A stretch of 64,000 nucleotides of DNA, from NCBI RefSeq assembly GCF_902833085.1, contig NZ_CADFEB010000002.1, positions 682,001 through 746,000 on the forward strand, given 5' to 3'. The DNA comes from Burkholderia ubonensis. Lineage in GTDB: Bacteria > Pseudomonadota > Gammaproteobacteria > Burkholderiales > Burkholderiaceae. The translations under genes and the position numbers were made by a program. Numbering within the stretch: position 1 is the first letter of the stretch; each line of letters begins with the position of its first letter. This document shows positions 7,058 through 17,145 of the stretch, piece after piece. The notes under the pieces were generated by a model. The model saw nothing but the letters and a program-made list of their open reading frames with translations. It did not search any database and was not told the origin of the DNA.

Positions 7058-9445
7058 ATGAAACCCGACTCCGTTTCCCCGCGGCGGCGCCTTGGCCGCC
7101 GCTTCCTCATCGAATGGATCGCGATCGGCTGCCTCGGGATCGCGGTGATCCTCGCGTGCGCGCTCGGGCGCGCGTCGACGAGCGTCGACGGCCTGATCTA
7201 CGACCGCCTGCTGATGCTGCGCAGCCTGCCGCTGTCGCCCGACATCGTGGTGGTCGACATCGACAACCAGAGCGTCGCGGCGCTCGGCCGCTGGCCGTGG
7301 CCGCGCGACGTGCATGCGCGGCTGCTCGACGCGCTCGCGCGCGCGAAGCCGGCCGCCGTGGTCTACGACGTGCTGTTCACGGAGCCGTCGGCCGACGATC
7401 GTGCGTTCGCCGACGAACTCGGCCGGGTGCCGACCTTCCTGCCGATCCTGCTGAGCCCCGAGCGCGCGGACGGCACGCGCACCGTCGATCCGCCGGTGCC
7501 GGCGCTCGCGGCGCGCGCCGCGGGCCTCGGCCACATCAATCTCGAAGTCGATCCCGACGGCATCGTGCGCAGCGTCGCGCTGTTCGAAAGCGACGGCAGC
7601 ACGCGCTGGCCGCAGCTGATGGTGCCCGTGTTCGACGCGCTCGGGGCCGGCAAGCTGCATCCGGCGAGCGGCGCGCCGCTCGCGCGCGGGCACGACCTGT
7701 CGCGCGACGCGCGCGGCGAGGGCCGCTACCTGATCCCGTTCAGCCGCAACACGCCCGCGTATCCGTCGCTGTCGTTCGACGACGTGCTGCACGCTCGCGT
7801 GCCGCCGGACGCGCTGCGCGGCAAGATCGTCGTCGTCGGCGTGACCGCGTCGGGCCTGTACGATCGTTTCGCGACGCCCGTGTCCGGCGACTTCGGGCCG
7901 CTCGCGGGGGTCTACATCCATGCCGGCGTGCTCGACATGCTGACGACCGGCCGGGCGATTTCGCCGGTGTCGCGCGCGGGCCTGTTCGCCGCGTCGCTGC
8001 TGCCGCTCGCGGTGCTGCTGGCCGGCTTCCTGATGCTGTCGCCGTGGCGCGCGCTGCTGCTGACGCTGAGTCTCGCGGGGCTGGCCGTCATCGTGAGCGC
8101 GGCGCTGCTGTACGAAGGGCGGCTCTGGCTGTCGCCCGCGCCGGCGATCTTCGGGCTGATCGCCGTGTACCCGATCTGGAACTGGCGGCGGCTCGAGATG
8201 ACGATGGCGTACCTGCGCCGCGAGCTGCAGCGGCTGGCCGACGAACCGCACCTGCTGCCGGAGGCGCCGCGCACGCAGAGCGTCGGCGGCGACCTGCTGG
8301 AGCGGCAGATGGCGCTGATGGCGCAGGCCGCGCAGCGCGTGCAGGACATGAAGCGCTTCGTCTGGGACAGCCTCGACAGTATGCCCGAGCCGATTTTCGT
8401 CACCGACCTGGCCGGCACCGTGCTGATCGCGAATCACGCGGCGAAGCGCTACGGGGCGCGGCTCGCGCTGCCGCTGCCGGAGGGGCGGCCGCTGCGCGCC
8501 GCGCTCGGCGAGCTGGCGTTCGTGAAGACGGTCGACGGCAACGCCGAGCACGACGCCGCGATCAGCCAGCGCTGGCCGGCCGCGCTCGACCCGACGCTCG
8601 AGGCGGACAACGACGCGATGGAGCGGGGCATCGAGGTGCGCGATCGCGACGGTCTCGATCATCTGCTACGCTACGCGCCGTGCACGAACGCGCAGGGGCG
8701 CGTGACCGGCTGGATCGCCGGCCTCGTCGACGTGACCGAGCTGCATGCGGCCGAGCGCCAGCGCGAGGAAGCCCTGCACCTGCTGTCGCACGACATGCGC
8801 TCGCCGCAGTCGTCGATCCTCGCGCTCGTCGAGATCGAGCGGCAGCGCGTCGAGTCCGACGACGTGCGCCGGCTGCTCGCGCGGATCGAGCGCTATGCGC
8901 ACCGCGCGCTGTCGCTCGCCGACGAGTTCGTGCAGCTCGCGCGCGCGGAATCGCAGGCGTACCAGTTCGAGGCGACGAGCTTCGTCGACGTGCTGATCGA
9001 CGCGAGCGACGAGGTGTGGCCGCAGGCGCAGGCCAAGCGCATCCGCATCGACACGGACATCGGCGGCGAGATGTGCTGGGTGCGCGCGGACCGTTCGCTG
9101 ATCACGCGCGCGTTCGTCAACCTGCTGAACAACGCGGTCAAGTACAGTCCGACCGATACCGTGATCGCGTGTACGCTGTCGATCGGGCACGCGTCGAAGC
9201 GGATGTTCTGTACGATTCGCGATCAGGGGTACGGCATTACGCCGGAAGACCAGCGGCATCTGTTCGAACGTTTCAAGCGGTTCCATGCCGGCGAGCGGCC
9301 CGAGATTTCGGGTTCCGGGCTCGGCATGGCATTCGTGAAGACGGTCGTCACGCGCCACGGCGGCAACGTGACGGTCGAAAGCGAAGTGGGCGTCGGCACC
9401 GCGGTGACGGTGGCGCTGCCCATGATCGACGAGCCGCCCGCCTGA
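7058..9445 (+). CDS. CHASE2 domain sensor histidine kinase
   Basis: A 795-residue membrane kinase. One N-terminal transmembrane helix (about 16-37) is followed by a periplasmic CHASE2 domain (about 45-300, with PDIVVVDIDNQSVAALGRWPWPR). Three closely spaced helices (about 305-375) bring the chain back to the cytoplasm. A PAS-like domain (about 435-560) precedes the HisKA domain with phospho-His578 in LLSHDMRSPQSS. The ATPase domain shows the N-box NLLNNAVKYSP, G1 DQGYGI and G2 GSGLGMAFVKT. It is 10 bases after the FecR gene in the same operon and should phosphorylate the response regulator encoded upstream. The stimulus is unknown. Confidence 0.93.
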   Translation: MKPDSVSPRRRLGRRFLIEWIAIGCLGIAVILACALGRASTSVDGLIYDRLLMLRSLPLSPDIVVVDIDNQSVAALGRWPWPRDVHARLLDALARAKPAAVVYDVLFTEPSADDRAFADELGRVPTFLPILLSPERADGTRTVDPPVPALAARAAGLGHINLEVDPDGIVRSVALFESDGSTRWPQLMVPVFDALGAGKLHPASGAPLARGHDLSRDARGEGRYLIPFSRNTPAYPSLSFDDVLHARVPPDALRGKIVVVGVTASGLYDRFATPVSGDFGPLAGVYIHAGVLDMLTTGRAISPVSRAGLFAASLLPLAVLLAGFLMLSPWRALLLTLSLAGLAVIVSAALLYEGRLWLSPAPAIFGLIAVYPIWNWRRLEMTMAYLRRELQRLADEPHLLPEAPRTQSVGGDLLERQMALMAQAAQRVQDMKRFVWDSLDSMPEPIFVTDLAGTVLIANHAAKRYGARLALPLPEGRPLRAALGELAFVKTVDGNAEHDAAISQRWPAALDPTLEADNDAMERGIEVRDRDGLDHLLRYAPCTNAQGRVTGWIAGLVDVTELHAAERQREEALHLLSHDMRSPQSSILALVEIERQRVESDDVRRLLARIERYAHRALSLADEFVQLARAESQAYQFEATSFVDVLIDASDEVWPQAQAKRIRIDTDIGGEMCWVRADRSLITRAFVNLLNNAVKYSPTDTVIACTLSIGHASKRMFCTIRDQGYGITPEDQRHLFERFKRFHAGERPEISGSGLGMAFVKTVVTRHGGNVTVESEVGVGTAVTVALPMIDEPPA

Positions 9446-9481
9446 CAGGGCCGGGCGCGGCGGCAAGCAATGGGGAATGTC

Positions 9482-10102
9482 ATGAAACACGAATGGGCGG
9501 CGGCCGCGCTGGCGGCGGCGCTGTTGACGGGTTGCGCCGGCGTGACCACCGGCGTGAGCGCGGTCGGGCAGCCGGACGCATTCGCGTCGGGCGCGCACGG
9601 CTACGGCTTCGTGCGCACCGACGCGCAGGCGGGCGACGAGCAATACCGGCAGATCGAGACACTCGTGCACGGCGAGCTCGCGCGTCGCGGCTTCGATGCG
9701 CAGCCGCTCAAGGACGCGCGCTACCGGCTGTCGATCGCCTACGCGACCCAGCCTGCGGCGGTCGCGGCCACGGCCGAGCGGTGCGGCGGCGCGAGCAGCG
9801 CGTGCGTCGCGGTCGACGGGCCGGCGCCGTTCGGGCTGCCGTTCGCCGGCAAGGTCTATCGGCACGTGCTGACGCTGCGGTTCGTCGACGCGAAGTCGGG
9901 CGCGGACGTCTATCGCGTGTCGGCCGCGCTGCGCGATCGCGAGCCGGGCGCGCAGCACGCCGCGCCGGCGCTCGTCACGAGCGCGCTCGCGAAGCTGCCG
10001 TTCGAAGCGGGCGGCGGCTGGCTCGTCGAGACGAAAACGAAAAAAGACGACGCGGGCGGCATGCCGGGCGTCGTCTCGGTGAAGCCGGCTGCCGCGCGCT
10101 GA
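9482..10102 (+). CDS. DUF4136-like lipoprotein
   Basis: A 206-residue protein with a lipoprotein signal peptide whose lipobox LLTGC puts the lipidated cysteine at residue 18. The rest resembles DUF4136 proteins (GYGFVRTDAQAGDEQYRQIETLVHGELARRGF). The start at MKHEWAAAA is preferred to an ATG four codons upstream because it gives a normal lipoprotein signal. It ends the signalling cluster, 36 bases after the kinase, so co-transcription is likely. Its role is unknown; it should be anchored to an envelope membrane. Confidence 0.82.
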   Translation: MKHEWAAAALAAALLTGCAGVTTGVSAVGQPDAFASGAHGYGFVRTDAQAGDEQYRQIETLVHGELARRGFDAQPLKDARYRLSIAYATQPAAVAATAERCGGASSACVAVDGPAPFGLPFAGKVYRHVLTLRFVDAKSGADVYRVSAALRDREPGAQHAAPALVTSALAKLPFEAGGGWLVETKTKKDDAGGMPGVVSVKPAAAR

Positions 10103-10128
10103 GCGCGCCGGCGGCCGTGCCGGGTGCG

Positions 10129-10150
10129 GGGCCCGCGGTGCCGCGGGCCC
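10129..10150. terminator. Hairpin between convergent DUF4136 and galU genes
   Basis: GGGCCCGCGG and CCGCGGGCCC form a perfect 10-bp stem with only two unpaired bases, between two convergent stop codons. There is no T-tract on either strand, so it would act as a bidirectional barrier at best. Confidence 0.4.
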
Positions 10151-10159
10151 GTGCCGCAG

Positions 10160-11044
10160 TTACGCGGCGGGTTGCGTCACGCCGCGCGTGCGCAGGTACG
10201 CGTCGAACTCCGTGCCGACTTCCGGGTGGCGCAGCGCGAATTCGACGGTCGCCTTCAGGTAGCCGAGCTTGCTGCCGCAGTCGTAGCGGGTGCCTTGGTA
10301 CTTGTAAGCCAGCACCTGCTCGTCGGCGAGCAGCGCCTCGATCGCGTCGGTCAGCTGCAGCTCGCCGCCCGCGCCCGGCTTCAGCGCGCGCAGGTGCTCG
10401 AAGATCCGCGGCTTCAGGATGTAGCGGCCGACCACGCCGAGGTTCGACGGCGCGACATCCGGCTCCGGCTTCTCGACGATCGCCGACATCTTGATGATCG
10501 ACTCCTCCCATTCCTTGCCGTCGACGATGCCGTACGACTTCGTCTCCGACGGCGGGATCTCTTCGACGCCGATCACCGAGCTGTGATAGTGGTCGAACAC
10601 GTCGACCATCTGCTTCATCACGGGCGGGTTGCCGTCGAGCAGGTCGTCGGCGAGGATCACCGCGAACGGGTTGTCCGCGACGAGCTTCTCCGCGCACAGC
10701 ACCGCGTGGCCGAGGCCGAGCGCTTCCGGCTGGCGCACGTAGAAGCAGTCGACGTGGCTCGGCTTGATGCTGCGCACCAGCTCCAGCAGCTTTTCCTTGC
10801 CGCGCGCCTCGAGTTCCGCTTCGATTTCGTATGACTTGTCGAAATGGTCCTCGATCGCGCGCTTGCTGCGACCGGTGACGAAGATCATTTCCGTGATGCC
10901 GGCGGCGATCGCTTCCTCGACCGCGTACTGGATCAACGGCTTGTCGACGACGGGCAGCATTTCCTTCGGGCTGGCCTTCGTCGCGGGCAGGAAGCGTGTT
11001 CCGAGGCCGGCGACCGGGAATACTGCCTTGGTGACTTTCAACAT
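10160..11044 (-). CDS. galU: UTP-glucose-1-phosphate uridylyltransferase
   Basis: A 294-residue GalU, a normal length for the family. It makes UDP-glucose from UTP and glucose-1-phosphate for LPS, exopolysaccharide and galactose metabolism. The nucleotide-binding signature [21 protein letters not shown] is at residues 11-31. [27 protein letters not shown] and [21 protein letters not shown] follow in the expected order. The ATG at 11044 begins [10 protein letters not shown]. It follows valS on the same strand with an 83-base gap that contains its own -10-like box. Confidence 0.96.
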   Translation of the reverse strand: MLKVTKAVFPVAGLGTRFLPATKASPKEMLPVVDKPLIQYAVEEAIAAGITEMIFVTGRSKRAIEDHFDKSYEIEAELEARGKEKLLELVRSIKPSHVDCFYVRQPEALGLGHAVLCAEKLVADNPFAVILADDLLDGNPPVMKQMVDVFDHYHSSVIGVEEIPPSETKSYGIVDGKEWEESIIKMSAIVEKPEPDVAPSNLGVVGRYILKPRIFEHLRALKPGAGGELQLTDAIEALLADEQVLAYKYQGTRYDCGSKLGYLKATVEFALRHPEVGTEFDAYLRTRGVTQPAA

Positions 11045-11095
11045 GATCGGACCTTTGTTCCTGTAATCGACACTGCGGATTATGTTCGCGCCCGC

Positions 11096-11101
11096 ATTAT
11101 A
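11096..11101 (-). promoter_or_regulatory. Possible -10 box of galU
   Basis: Read on the minus strand this is a perfect TATAAT, 52 bases upstream of the galU ATG. No convincing -35 hexamer is seen 17 bases away, so this is only suggestive. Confidence 0.35.
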
Positions 11102-11127
11102 GTGAGCGCAAACAGCCTTACGGATTG

Positions 11128-13995
11128 TTACGCCGGCAACCGTTCGAGCTGCGCGCGCAGTTTCTCGAGCGTCGTCCGGAATTCGGCGAGGCGCTTCTGC
11201 TCCTGCTCGACGACCGCGGGCGGCGCTTTCGCGACGAACGCCTCGTTGCCGAGCTTCGCATTGCACTTCGTGATCTCGCCCGTCAGGCGCGCGACTTCCT
11301 TCGACAGGCGCTCGCGCTCCGCCGCGACGTCGATTTCCACCTTCAGCACCAGCTTGTTCTGGCCGACGATCGCGATCGGCGCGCCATGTGCTTCCTTGTC
11401 GAGCGCGGCTTCGTCCGCGAGGATCTGCACGTCGGACAGGCGCGCGAGCGCCTGCACGTACGGCGCGAACCCGCGCAGGCGCTCGGCTTCGCCCGCCGCG
11501 AGCAGCGGCACCTTGGTCGCCGGCGACAGGTTCATCTCGCCGCGCAGGTTGCGGCACGCGTCGATGATCGTCTTCAGGTCGGCCGCCCATTGCTCGGACG
11601 CCTCGTCGATCTTCTCGAGATCGGCGAGCGGGTAGGCCTGCGTCATCAGCGACGCAACGCCCTCGGCCTTGCCTTGCGGATAGCGGCCCGCGAGCGGCGC
11701 GACCTTCTGCCAGAGCGCCTCGGTGATGAACGGGATGATCGGGTGCGCGAGGCGCAGCACCGTTTCCAGCACGCGCAGCAGCGTGCGGCGCGTCGCGCGT
11801 TGCTGCTCGGGCGTGCCGTTCTGGATCTGCACCTTCGCGAGTTCGAGATACCAGTCGCAGTACTCGTCCCACACGAACTTGTAGATGCTGTTCGCGATGT
11901 TGTCGAAGCGGTAGTCCGCGAAGCCCTTCGCGATGTCGGCCTCGGTGCGCTGCAGCAGCGACACGATCCAGCGGTCGGCCGCCGAGAAGTCGAGATAGCC
12001 GCCCGGGCCGCAGTCGCTCGCGCCGCAGACTTCCGGCTTGTCGAGCCCGCAGTCGTGGCCTTCGCAGTTCATCAGCACGAAGCGCGTCGCGTTCCACAGC
12101 TTGTTGCAGAAGTTGCGGTAGCCTTCGCAGCGCGCGAGGTCGAAGTTCACGTTGCGGCCGAGCGTCGCCATCGACGCCATCGTGAAGCGCAGCGCATCGG
12201 TGCCGAACGCGGCGATGCCGTCCGGGAATTCCTTGCGTGTCTTCTTCTCGATCGTCGCGGCCTGCTTCGGGTTCATCAGGCCGGTCGTGCGCTTCGCGAC
12301 CAGCGTTTCGAGGTCGATGCCGTCGACGATGTCGATCGGGTCGAGCGTGTTGCCCTTGCTCTTCGACATCTTCTGGCCTTCCGAGTCGCGCACGAGGCCG
12401 TGCACGTACACGGTGTGGAACGGCACCTTGCCCGTGAAGTGGGTCGTCATCATCACCATCCGGGCGACCCAGAAGAAGATGATGTCGAAGCCGGTGACGA
12501 GCACCGACGACGGCAGGAAGTGCTTCAGTTCAGGCGTTTCGTTCGGCCAGCCGAGCGACGAGAACGGCACGAGCGCCGACGAGAACCACGTGTCGAGCAC
12601 GTCGTCGTCGCGCTTCAGCGCGCCCGTGTAGCCCTTCGCGGCGGCCTGCGCGCGCGCGTCTTCCTCGCTGCGCGCGACGAACACCTCGCCGTTCTCGCCG
12701 TACCACGCGGGGATCTGGTGGCCCCACCACAGCTGGCGCGAGATGCACCAGTCCTGGATGTTCTCGAGCCACTGGTAGTAGGTGGTCGTCCAGTTTTCCG
12801 GGACGAACTTGATCTGGCCGTTGCGCACGACGTCGAGCGACGTCTCGGTGATCGACTTGCCTGGGTTGAACGTGCCTTGCGGCGCCGGCTTCGTCATCGC
12901 GACGAACCACTGGTCGGTCAGCATCGGCTCGATCACGACGCCCGTGCGGTCGCCGCGCGGCACCATCAGCTTGTGCGGCTTCACGGATTCGAGGAAGCCC
13001 TGCGCATCGAGGTCGGCCACGATCGCCTTGCGCGCGTCGAAGCGGTCGAGGCCGCGGTATTGCTCGGGGCCGTTGTCGTTGATCTTCGCGTCGAGCGTCA
13101 GGATCTCGATCGGCGCGAGGTGGTGGCGCAGGCCGACCTGGTAGTCGTTGAAGTCGTGCGCGGGCGTGACCTTCACGACGCCGGTGCCGAATTCGCGATC
13201 GACGTAGTCGTCGGCGATCACCGGGATCTCGCGGTCGGTCAGCGGCAGCTTCACGAGCCGGCCGATCAGGTGCTTGTAGCGCTCGTCTTCCGGATGGACC
13301 ATCAGCGCGACGTCGCCGAGCATCGTCTCGGGGCGGGTGGTCGCGACGGTCAGCGTGCCCGAGCCGTCGACGAGCGGGTAGCGGATGTGCCACAGGTGGC
13401 CGTTCTCTTCCTCGCTCGCGACTTCGAGGTCGGACACCGCGGTCAGCAGCACCGGATCCCAGTTGACGAGGCGCTTGCCGCGATAGATCAGGCCCTGTTC
13501 ATAGAGCGTGACGAACACGTCGCGCACGGCGGCCGACATCTTGTCGTCCATCGTGAAGTATTCGCGCGACCAGTCGGTCGATGCGCCGAGGCGGCGCACC
13601 TGGCCCGTGATCGTCGAGCCGGACTGCTGCTTCCAGTCCCACACGCGCTCGACGAACTGCTCGCGGCCGAGGTCGTGGCGCGACACGCCCTGCGCGTCGA
13701 GCTGGCGCTCGACGACGATCTGGGTCGCGATCCCCGCGTGGTCGGTGCCCGGCACCCACAGCGTGTTCTCGCCGAGCATCCGGTGATAGCGGGTGAGGCC
13801 GTCCATGATCGTCTGGTTGAACGCGTGCCCCATGTGCAGCGTGCCCGTGACGTTCGGCGGCGGCAGCTGGATCGCGAAATCGGGCCGGTCCGGATCGAAC
13901 GCCGGGGCGGCAAAGCCGCGTTTTTCCCACTCCGGCCCCCATTGGGCCTCGATGGTGTGGGGCTCGAAACTCTTCGCCAGCGTGCTGTCGCTCAT
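11128..13995 (-). CDS. valS: Valyl-tRNA synthetase
   Basis: A 955-residue class I synthetase that charges tRNA-Val. The HIGH motif appears as [16 protein letters not shown] near residue 50, and the KMSKS loop as [15 protein letters not shown]. The editing (CP1) domain lies between them ([19 protein letters not shown]). The C-terminus ends in a coiled-coil arm ([17 protein letters not shown]) typical of ValS. The start at [13 protein letters not shown] is chosen over an upstream in-frame ATG because it matches the family's N-terminus. An ATTATA at 14042-14047 (TATAAT on the minus strand) may be its -10 box. Confidence 0.96.
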   Translation of the reverse strand: MSDSTLAKSFEPHTIEAQWGPEWEKRGFAAPAFDPDRPDFAIQLPPPNVTGTLHMGHAFNQTIMDGLTRYHRMLGENTLWVPGTDHAGIATQIVVERQLDAQGVSRHDLGREQFVERVWDWKQQSGSTITGQVRRLGASTDWSREYFTMDDKMSAAVRDVFVTLYEQGLIYRGKRLVNWDPVLLTAVSDLEVASEEENGHLWHIRYPLVDGSGTLTVATTRPETMLGDVALMVHPEDERYKHLIGRLVKLPLTDREIPVIADDYVDREFGTGVVKVTPAHDFNDYQVGLRHHLAPIEILTLDAKINDNGPEQYRGLDRFDARKAIVADLDAQGFLESVKPHKLMVPRGDRTGVVIEPMLTDQWFVAMTKPAPQGTFNPGKSITETSLDVVRNGQIKFVPENWTTTYYQWLENIQDWCISRQLWWGHQIPAWYGENGEVFVARSEEDARAQAAAKGYTGALKRDDDVLDTWFSSALVPFSSLGWPNETPELKHFLPSSVLVTGFDIIFFWVARMVMMTTHFTGKVPFHTVYVHGLVRDSEGQKMSKSKGNTLDPIDIVDGIDLETLVAKRTTGLMNPKQAATIEKKTRKEFPDGIAAFGTDALRFTMASMATLGRNVNFDLARCEGYRNFCNKLWNATRFVLMNCEGHDCGLDKPEVCGASDCGPGGYLDFSAADRWIVSLLQRTEADIAKGFADYRFDNIANSIYKFVWDEYCDWYLELAKVQIQNGTPEQQRATRRTLLRVLETVLRLAHPIIPFITEALWQKVAPLAGRYPQGKAEGVASLMTQAYPLADLEKIDEASEQWAADLKTIIDACRNLRGEMNLSPATKVPLLAAGEAERLRGFAPYVQALARLSDVQILADEAALDKEAHGAPIAIVGQNKLVLKVEIDVAAERERLSKEVARLTGEITKCNAKLGNEAFVAKAPPAVVEQEQKRLAEFRTTLEKLRAQLERLPA

Positions 13996-14191
13996 GGTCG
14001 GAAATCTGCTGAAAATTGCGTGTTGGATACGGGAACCTTGCATTATAAATCGACGCGCGCCGGGCCGGGCCGTGCGCGGCTCGCAGCAAGTTCGAACTCA
14101 TCCTATCGCCGTCGCGTGCTGGACGGACTAAATTGCGATTTCTGTCCGCGGCGTGAGCGCGCGGTCATGCGACGCTTTACAACGGAAGCCA

Positions 14192-14713
14192 ATGCTACGA
14201 CGCCTGTTATTTCAACGAGCCGGGAGCAACCTATCGCACTCGCAACGCTTGTTTCTGGTCGCTCAGATGAGTGCTTTTCATGCAGTCGTTGCCATCGCGC
14301 TGTGTTCCGCACTGTCGGCCGAAGCTGCCGATTCCGTGATGGCCGTGCATCGCACCAATGCGGAAAACTATAAGGACAGGGCATTGGCGGCATGCCTGTC
14401 GGTCGCTTATCAAGGTTCTCCGGCGGGCAAGGATGCCCATATCACCAAGAGCGCGTTCCTGGAATGGACTTATTACGATGAGGACAAGGGCGATCGGGCG
14501 GTCGATCAACTAGTGGAACGTTATTTGCGCCGCGATTACGCCAATCCCGTGGAAGGTTACGGCGGCGCCACATTCGATCTGCTGAAATGCCTGGACCTGT
14601 ACCACAGCCCCGAGCTCGACGAGCAAGTGCGCCGGTACGTGCCGCATCCCGCCTGGATTGGGGACAAACCCGCCGGGCTGCCGCGCAAGACGGCAGGGAA
14701 GGCGACGCGTTGA
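14192..14713 (+). CDS. Tai4-like type VI secretion amidase immunity protein (orphan)
   Basis: Up to 173 residues. The mature part (NYKDRALAACLSVAYQG, then FLEWTYYDEDKGDRAVDQLVERYL and FDLLKCLDLYHSPELDEQVRRYV) resembles the Tai4 family of periplasmic immunity proteins that block Tae4 peptidoglycan amidases. A hydrophobic signal segment ends ALSAEA. The start is uncertain. ATG 14192 has a close GGAAG and gives a basic N-region. ATG 14267 gives a shorter and more usual signal peptide (148 residues in all). No Tae4 effector or VgrG/Hcp gene is adjacent, so it would be an orphan immunity gene, or a relative with another role. The family call rests on recognition only. Confidence 0.6.
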   Translation: MLRRLLFQRAGSNLSHSQRLFLVAQMSAFHAVVAIALCSALSAEAADSVMAVHRTNAENYKDRALAACLSVAYQGSPAGKDAHITKSAFLEWTYYDEDKGDRAVDQLVERYLRRDYANPVEGYGGATFDLLKCLDLYHSPELDEQVRRYVPHPAWIGDKPAGLPRKTAGKATR

Positions 14714-14781
14714 GCGGCGAGCGCACGCACGCGACTTATAATGTCGGCTTTGCATCCCATCGCCTTCCCGCGTCGCCTTTT

Positions 14782-17145
14782 ATGCCCGATCTGCTCGCGA
14801 ATCTCAACCCTGAACAATACGCCGCCGTCACGTTGCCGAACGAACCGGCGCTGATCCTCGCGGGGGCGGGCAGCGGCAAGACGCGGGTGCTGATCACGCG
14901 GATCGCATGGCTGATCCAGCAGGGCTACGCGTCGCCCGCGACCGTGCTCGCCGTCACCTTCACGAACAAGGCCGCGCGCGAGATGATGGCGCGCCTGTCG
15001 GCGATGATGCCGATCGATACGCGCGGGATGTGGATCGGCACGTTCCACGGCCTGTGCAACCGGATGCTGCGCGCGCACTACCGCGACGCGGGCCTGCCGC
15101 AGACCTTCCAGATCCTCGACACGTCCGACCAGCTGTCCGCGATCAAGCGGCTGATGAAGGGCGCGAACATCGACGACGAGAAATATCCGCCGAAGAACGT
15201 CCAGTACTTCATCAACAACGCGAAGGAGCAGGGGCTGCGGCCGGACAAGGTCGACGCGACCGACAGCTTCAACCGCAAGTTCGTCGAGATCTACCAGGCG
15301 TACGACCAGCAGTGCCAGCGCGAAGGCGTCGTCGACTTCCCCGAGCTGCTGCTGCGCTGCTACGAGCTGCTCGCGCACAACCCGCCGCTGCGCGCGCATT
15401 ACCAGGCGCGCTTCAAGCACATCCTCGTCGACGAGTTCCAGGATACGAACAAGCTGCAGTACGCGTGGCTCAAGCTGCTCGCGGGCGGCCAGAACGCGAT
15501 CTTCGCGGTCGGCGACGACGACCAGTCGATCTACGCGTTCCGCGGCGCGAACGTCGGCAACATGCGCGATTTCGAGGACGAGTTCCGCGTGCGCAACCTG
15601 ATCAAGCTCGAGCAGAACTACCGGTCGCACGGCAACATCCTCGACGCGGCGAACCACCTGATCTCGAACAACGCGCACCGCCTCGGCAAGAACCTGCGCA
15701 CCGACGCCGGCCACGGCGAGCCCGTGCGCGTGTACGAGGCGACGACCGATTCGCAGGAAGCCGGCTGGATCGTCGAGGAGGTCCGCTCGCTGATCAATAC
15801 CGGAATGGCGCGCAGCGAGGTCGCGATCCTGTACCGCAGCAACGCGCAGTCGCGCGCGATCGAGCACACGCTGATGACGGCCGGCATCCCGTACCGCGTG
15901 TACGGCGGCCTGCGCTTCTTCGAGCGGCAGGAAATCAAGCACGCGCTCGCGTACCTGCGCCTGATCGACAACCCGAGCGACGACACCGCGTTCGCGCGCG
16001 TCGTGAACTTCCCGGCGCGCGGCATCGGCGCGCGCTCGATCGAGCAGCTCGCCGACGCGGCGCGCCTGTACGGCTGCGCGATGGCCGCCGCGATCCCGTA
16101 CGTGACCGGCAAGGCCGGCACGAGCCTCGGCGCGTTCGCGAACCTGATCGCGAAGATGCGCGCCGACACGCAGCAGATGAGCCTGCCGGAGACCGTCGAA
16201 TACGTGGTGCGCGCGAGCGGCCTCGCCGATTTCTACCAGGGCGAGCGCGAAGGCCAGGACCGCCTCGAGAACTTGCAGGAACTCGTCAACGCGGCGACCG
16301 CGTTCGTCGGCGAGGAAGGCTACGGGCTCGACACGCCGGCCCGCTCGATCCCGCTGCGCGCGGGCGCGATCGCGGCGCCCGAGCTCGGCGCGGCGCCGGA
16401 CGGCGCAGTCGTCGACGTGCTTGACCCGGCGGCCCCGGGCGATCCCGCGCAGAATCCCGACACGATGACGCCGCTCGCGGGCTTCCTGTCGCACGCGTCG
16501 CTCGAGGCCGGCGACAACCAGGCGCAGGCGGGCCAGGACGCGGTGCAGCTGATGACGGTGCATGCGGCGAAGGGCCTCGAATTCGCGGCGGTGTTCATCA
16601 CCGGCCTCGAGGAGGGGCTGTTCCCGCACGAGAACAGCGTGCTCGAATCCGACGGCCTCGAGGAGGAGCGCCGCCTGATGTACGTCGCGATCACGCGCGC
16701 GAAGGAGCGGCTCTACCTGTCGTTCGCGCAGAGCCGGATGCTGCACGGGCAGACGCGCTACAACGTGCGCTCGCGCTTCTTCGACGAATTGCCGCAGCAC
16801 GTGCTGAAGTGGCTGACGCCGAAGGTCGAGGCGGGCGCGCGCTGGGGCGGCGGCCGTAGCGACAACGCAGGCTGGGGCCGCGACTGGTTCGCGCGGCCGG
16901 GCGCCGGGCGCGAGCAGATCGTCGACGCAGCCGTGTCGGCGCCGCTGCCCGCGTTCGCGAACCAGCAACGCGCGGCCGACACCGGCTTCCGGGTCGGCCA
17001 GCAGGTGTTCCACACCAAATTCGGTGAAGGCACCGTCACCGCGCTCGAAGGCAACGGCGCGGACGCGAAGGCCCAGGTGAAATTCAAGCGGCACGGCGAG
17101 AAATGGCTCGCGCTCGCGGTCGCGAAACTGCAGGCGGTGGAATGA
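14782..17145 (+). CDS. uvrD: ATP-dependent DNA helicase UvrD (helicase II)
   Basis: A 787-residue SF1A helicase that unwinds 3' to 5' in nucleotide excision and mismatch repair. Motif I GAGSGKTRVL, motif Ia TFTNKAAREMM, motif II LVDEFQDTN, motif III VGDDDQSIYAFRGA, motif V VHAAKGLEFAAVF and motif VI VAITRAKERLYL are all present and in order. The C-terminal tail is a Tudor-like RNA-polymerase-binding module (FRVGQQVFHTKFGEGTV). The start at MPDLLANLNPEQ matches the UvrD/Rep N-terminus. It overlaps mtnN by 4 bases (ATGA). Confidence 0.93.
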   Translation: MPDLLANLNPEQYAAVTLPNEPALILAGAGSGKTRVLITRIAWLIQQGYASPATVLAVTFTNKAAREMMARLSAMMPIDTRGMWIGTFHGLCNRMLRAHYRDAGLPQTFQILDTSDQLSAIKRLMKGANIDDEKYPPKNVQYFINNAKEQGLRPDKVDATDSFNRKFVEIYQAYDQQCQREGVVDFPELLLRCYELLAHNPPLRAHYQARFKHILVDEFQDTNKLQYAWLKLLAGGQNAIFAVGDDDQSIYAFRGANVGNMRDFEDEFRVRNLIKLEQNYRSHGNILDAANHLISNNAHRLGKNLRTDAGHGEPVRVYEATTDSQEAGWIVEEVRSLINTGMARSEVAILYRSNAQSRAIEHTLMTAGIPYRVYGGLRFFERQEIKHALAYLRLIDNPSDDTAFARVVNFPARGIGARSIEQLADAARLYGCAMAAAIPYVTGKAGTSLGAFANLIAKMRADTQQMSLPETVEYVVRASGLADFYQGEREGQDRLENLQELVNAATAFVGEEGYGLDTPARSIPLRAGAIAAPELGAAPDGAVVDVLDPAAPGDPAQNPDTMTPLAGFLSHASLEAGDNQAQAGQDAVQLMTVHAAKGLEFAAVFITGLEEGLFPHENSVLESDGLEEERRLMYVAITRAKERLYLSFAQSRMLHGQTRYNVRSRFFDELPQHVLKWLTPKVEAGARWGGGRSDNAGWGRDWFARPGAGREQIVDAAVSAPLPAFANQQRAADTGFRVGQQVFHTKFGEGTVTALEGNGADAKAQVKFKRHGEKWLALAVAKLQAVE

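Noticed and set aside
11125-14373. 1,082-codon plus-strand frame
   Set aside because: It lies opposite valS, has the same Arg/Val/Asp-rich antisense composition, and valS is certain.
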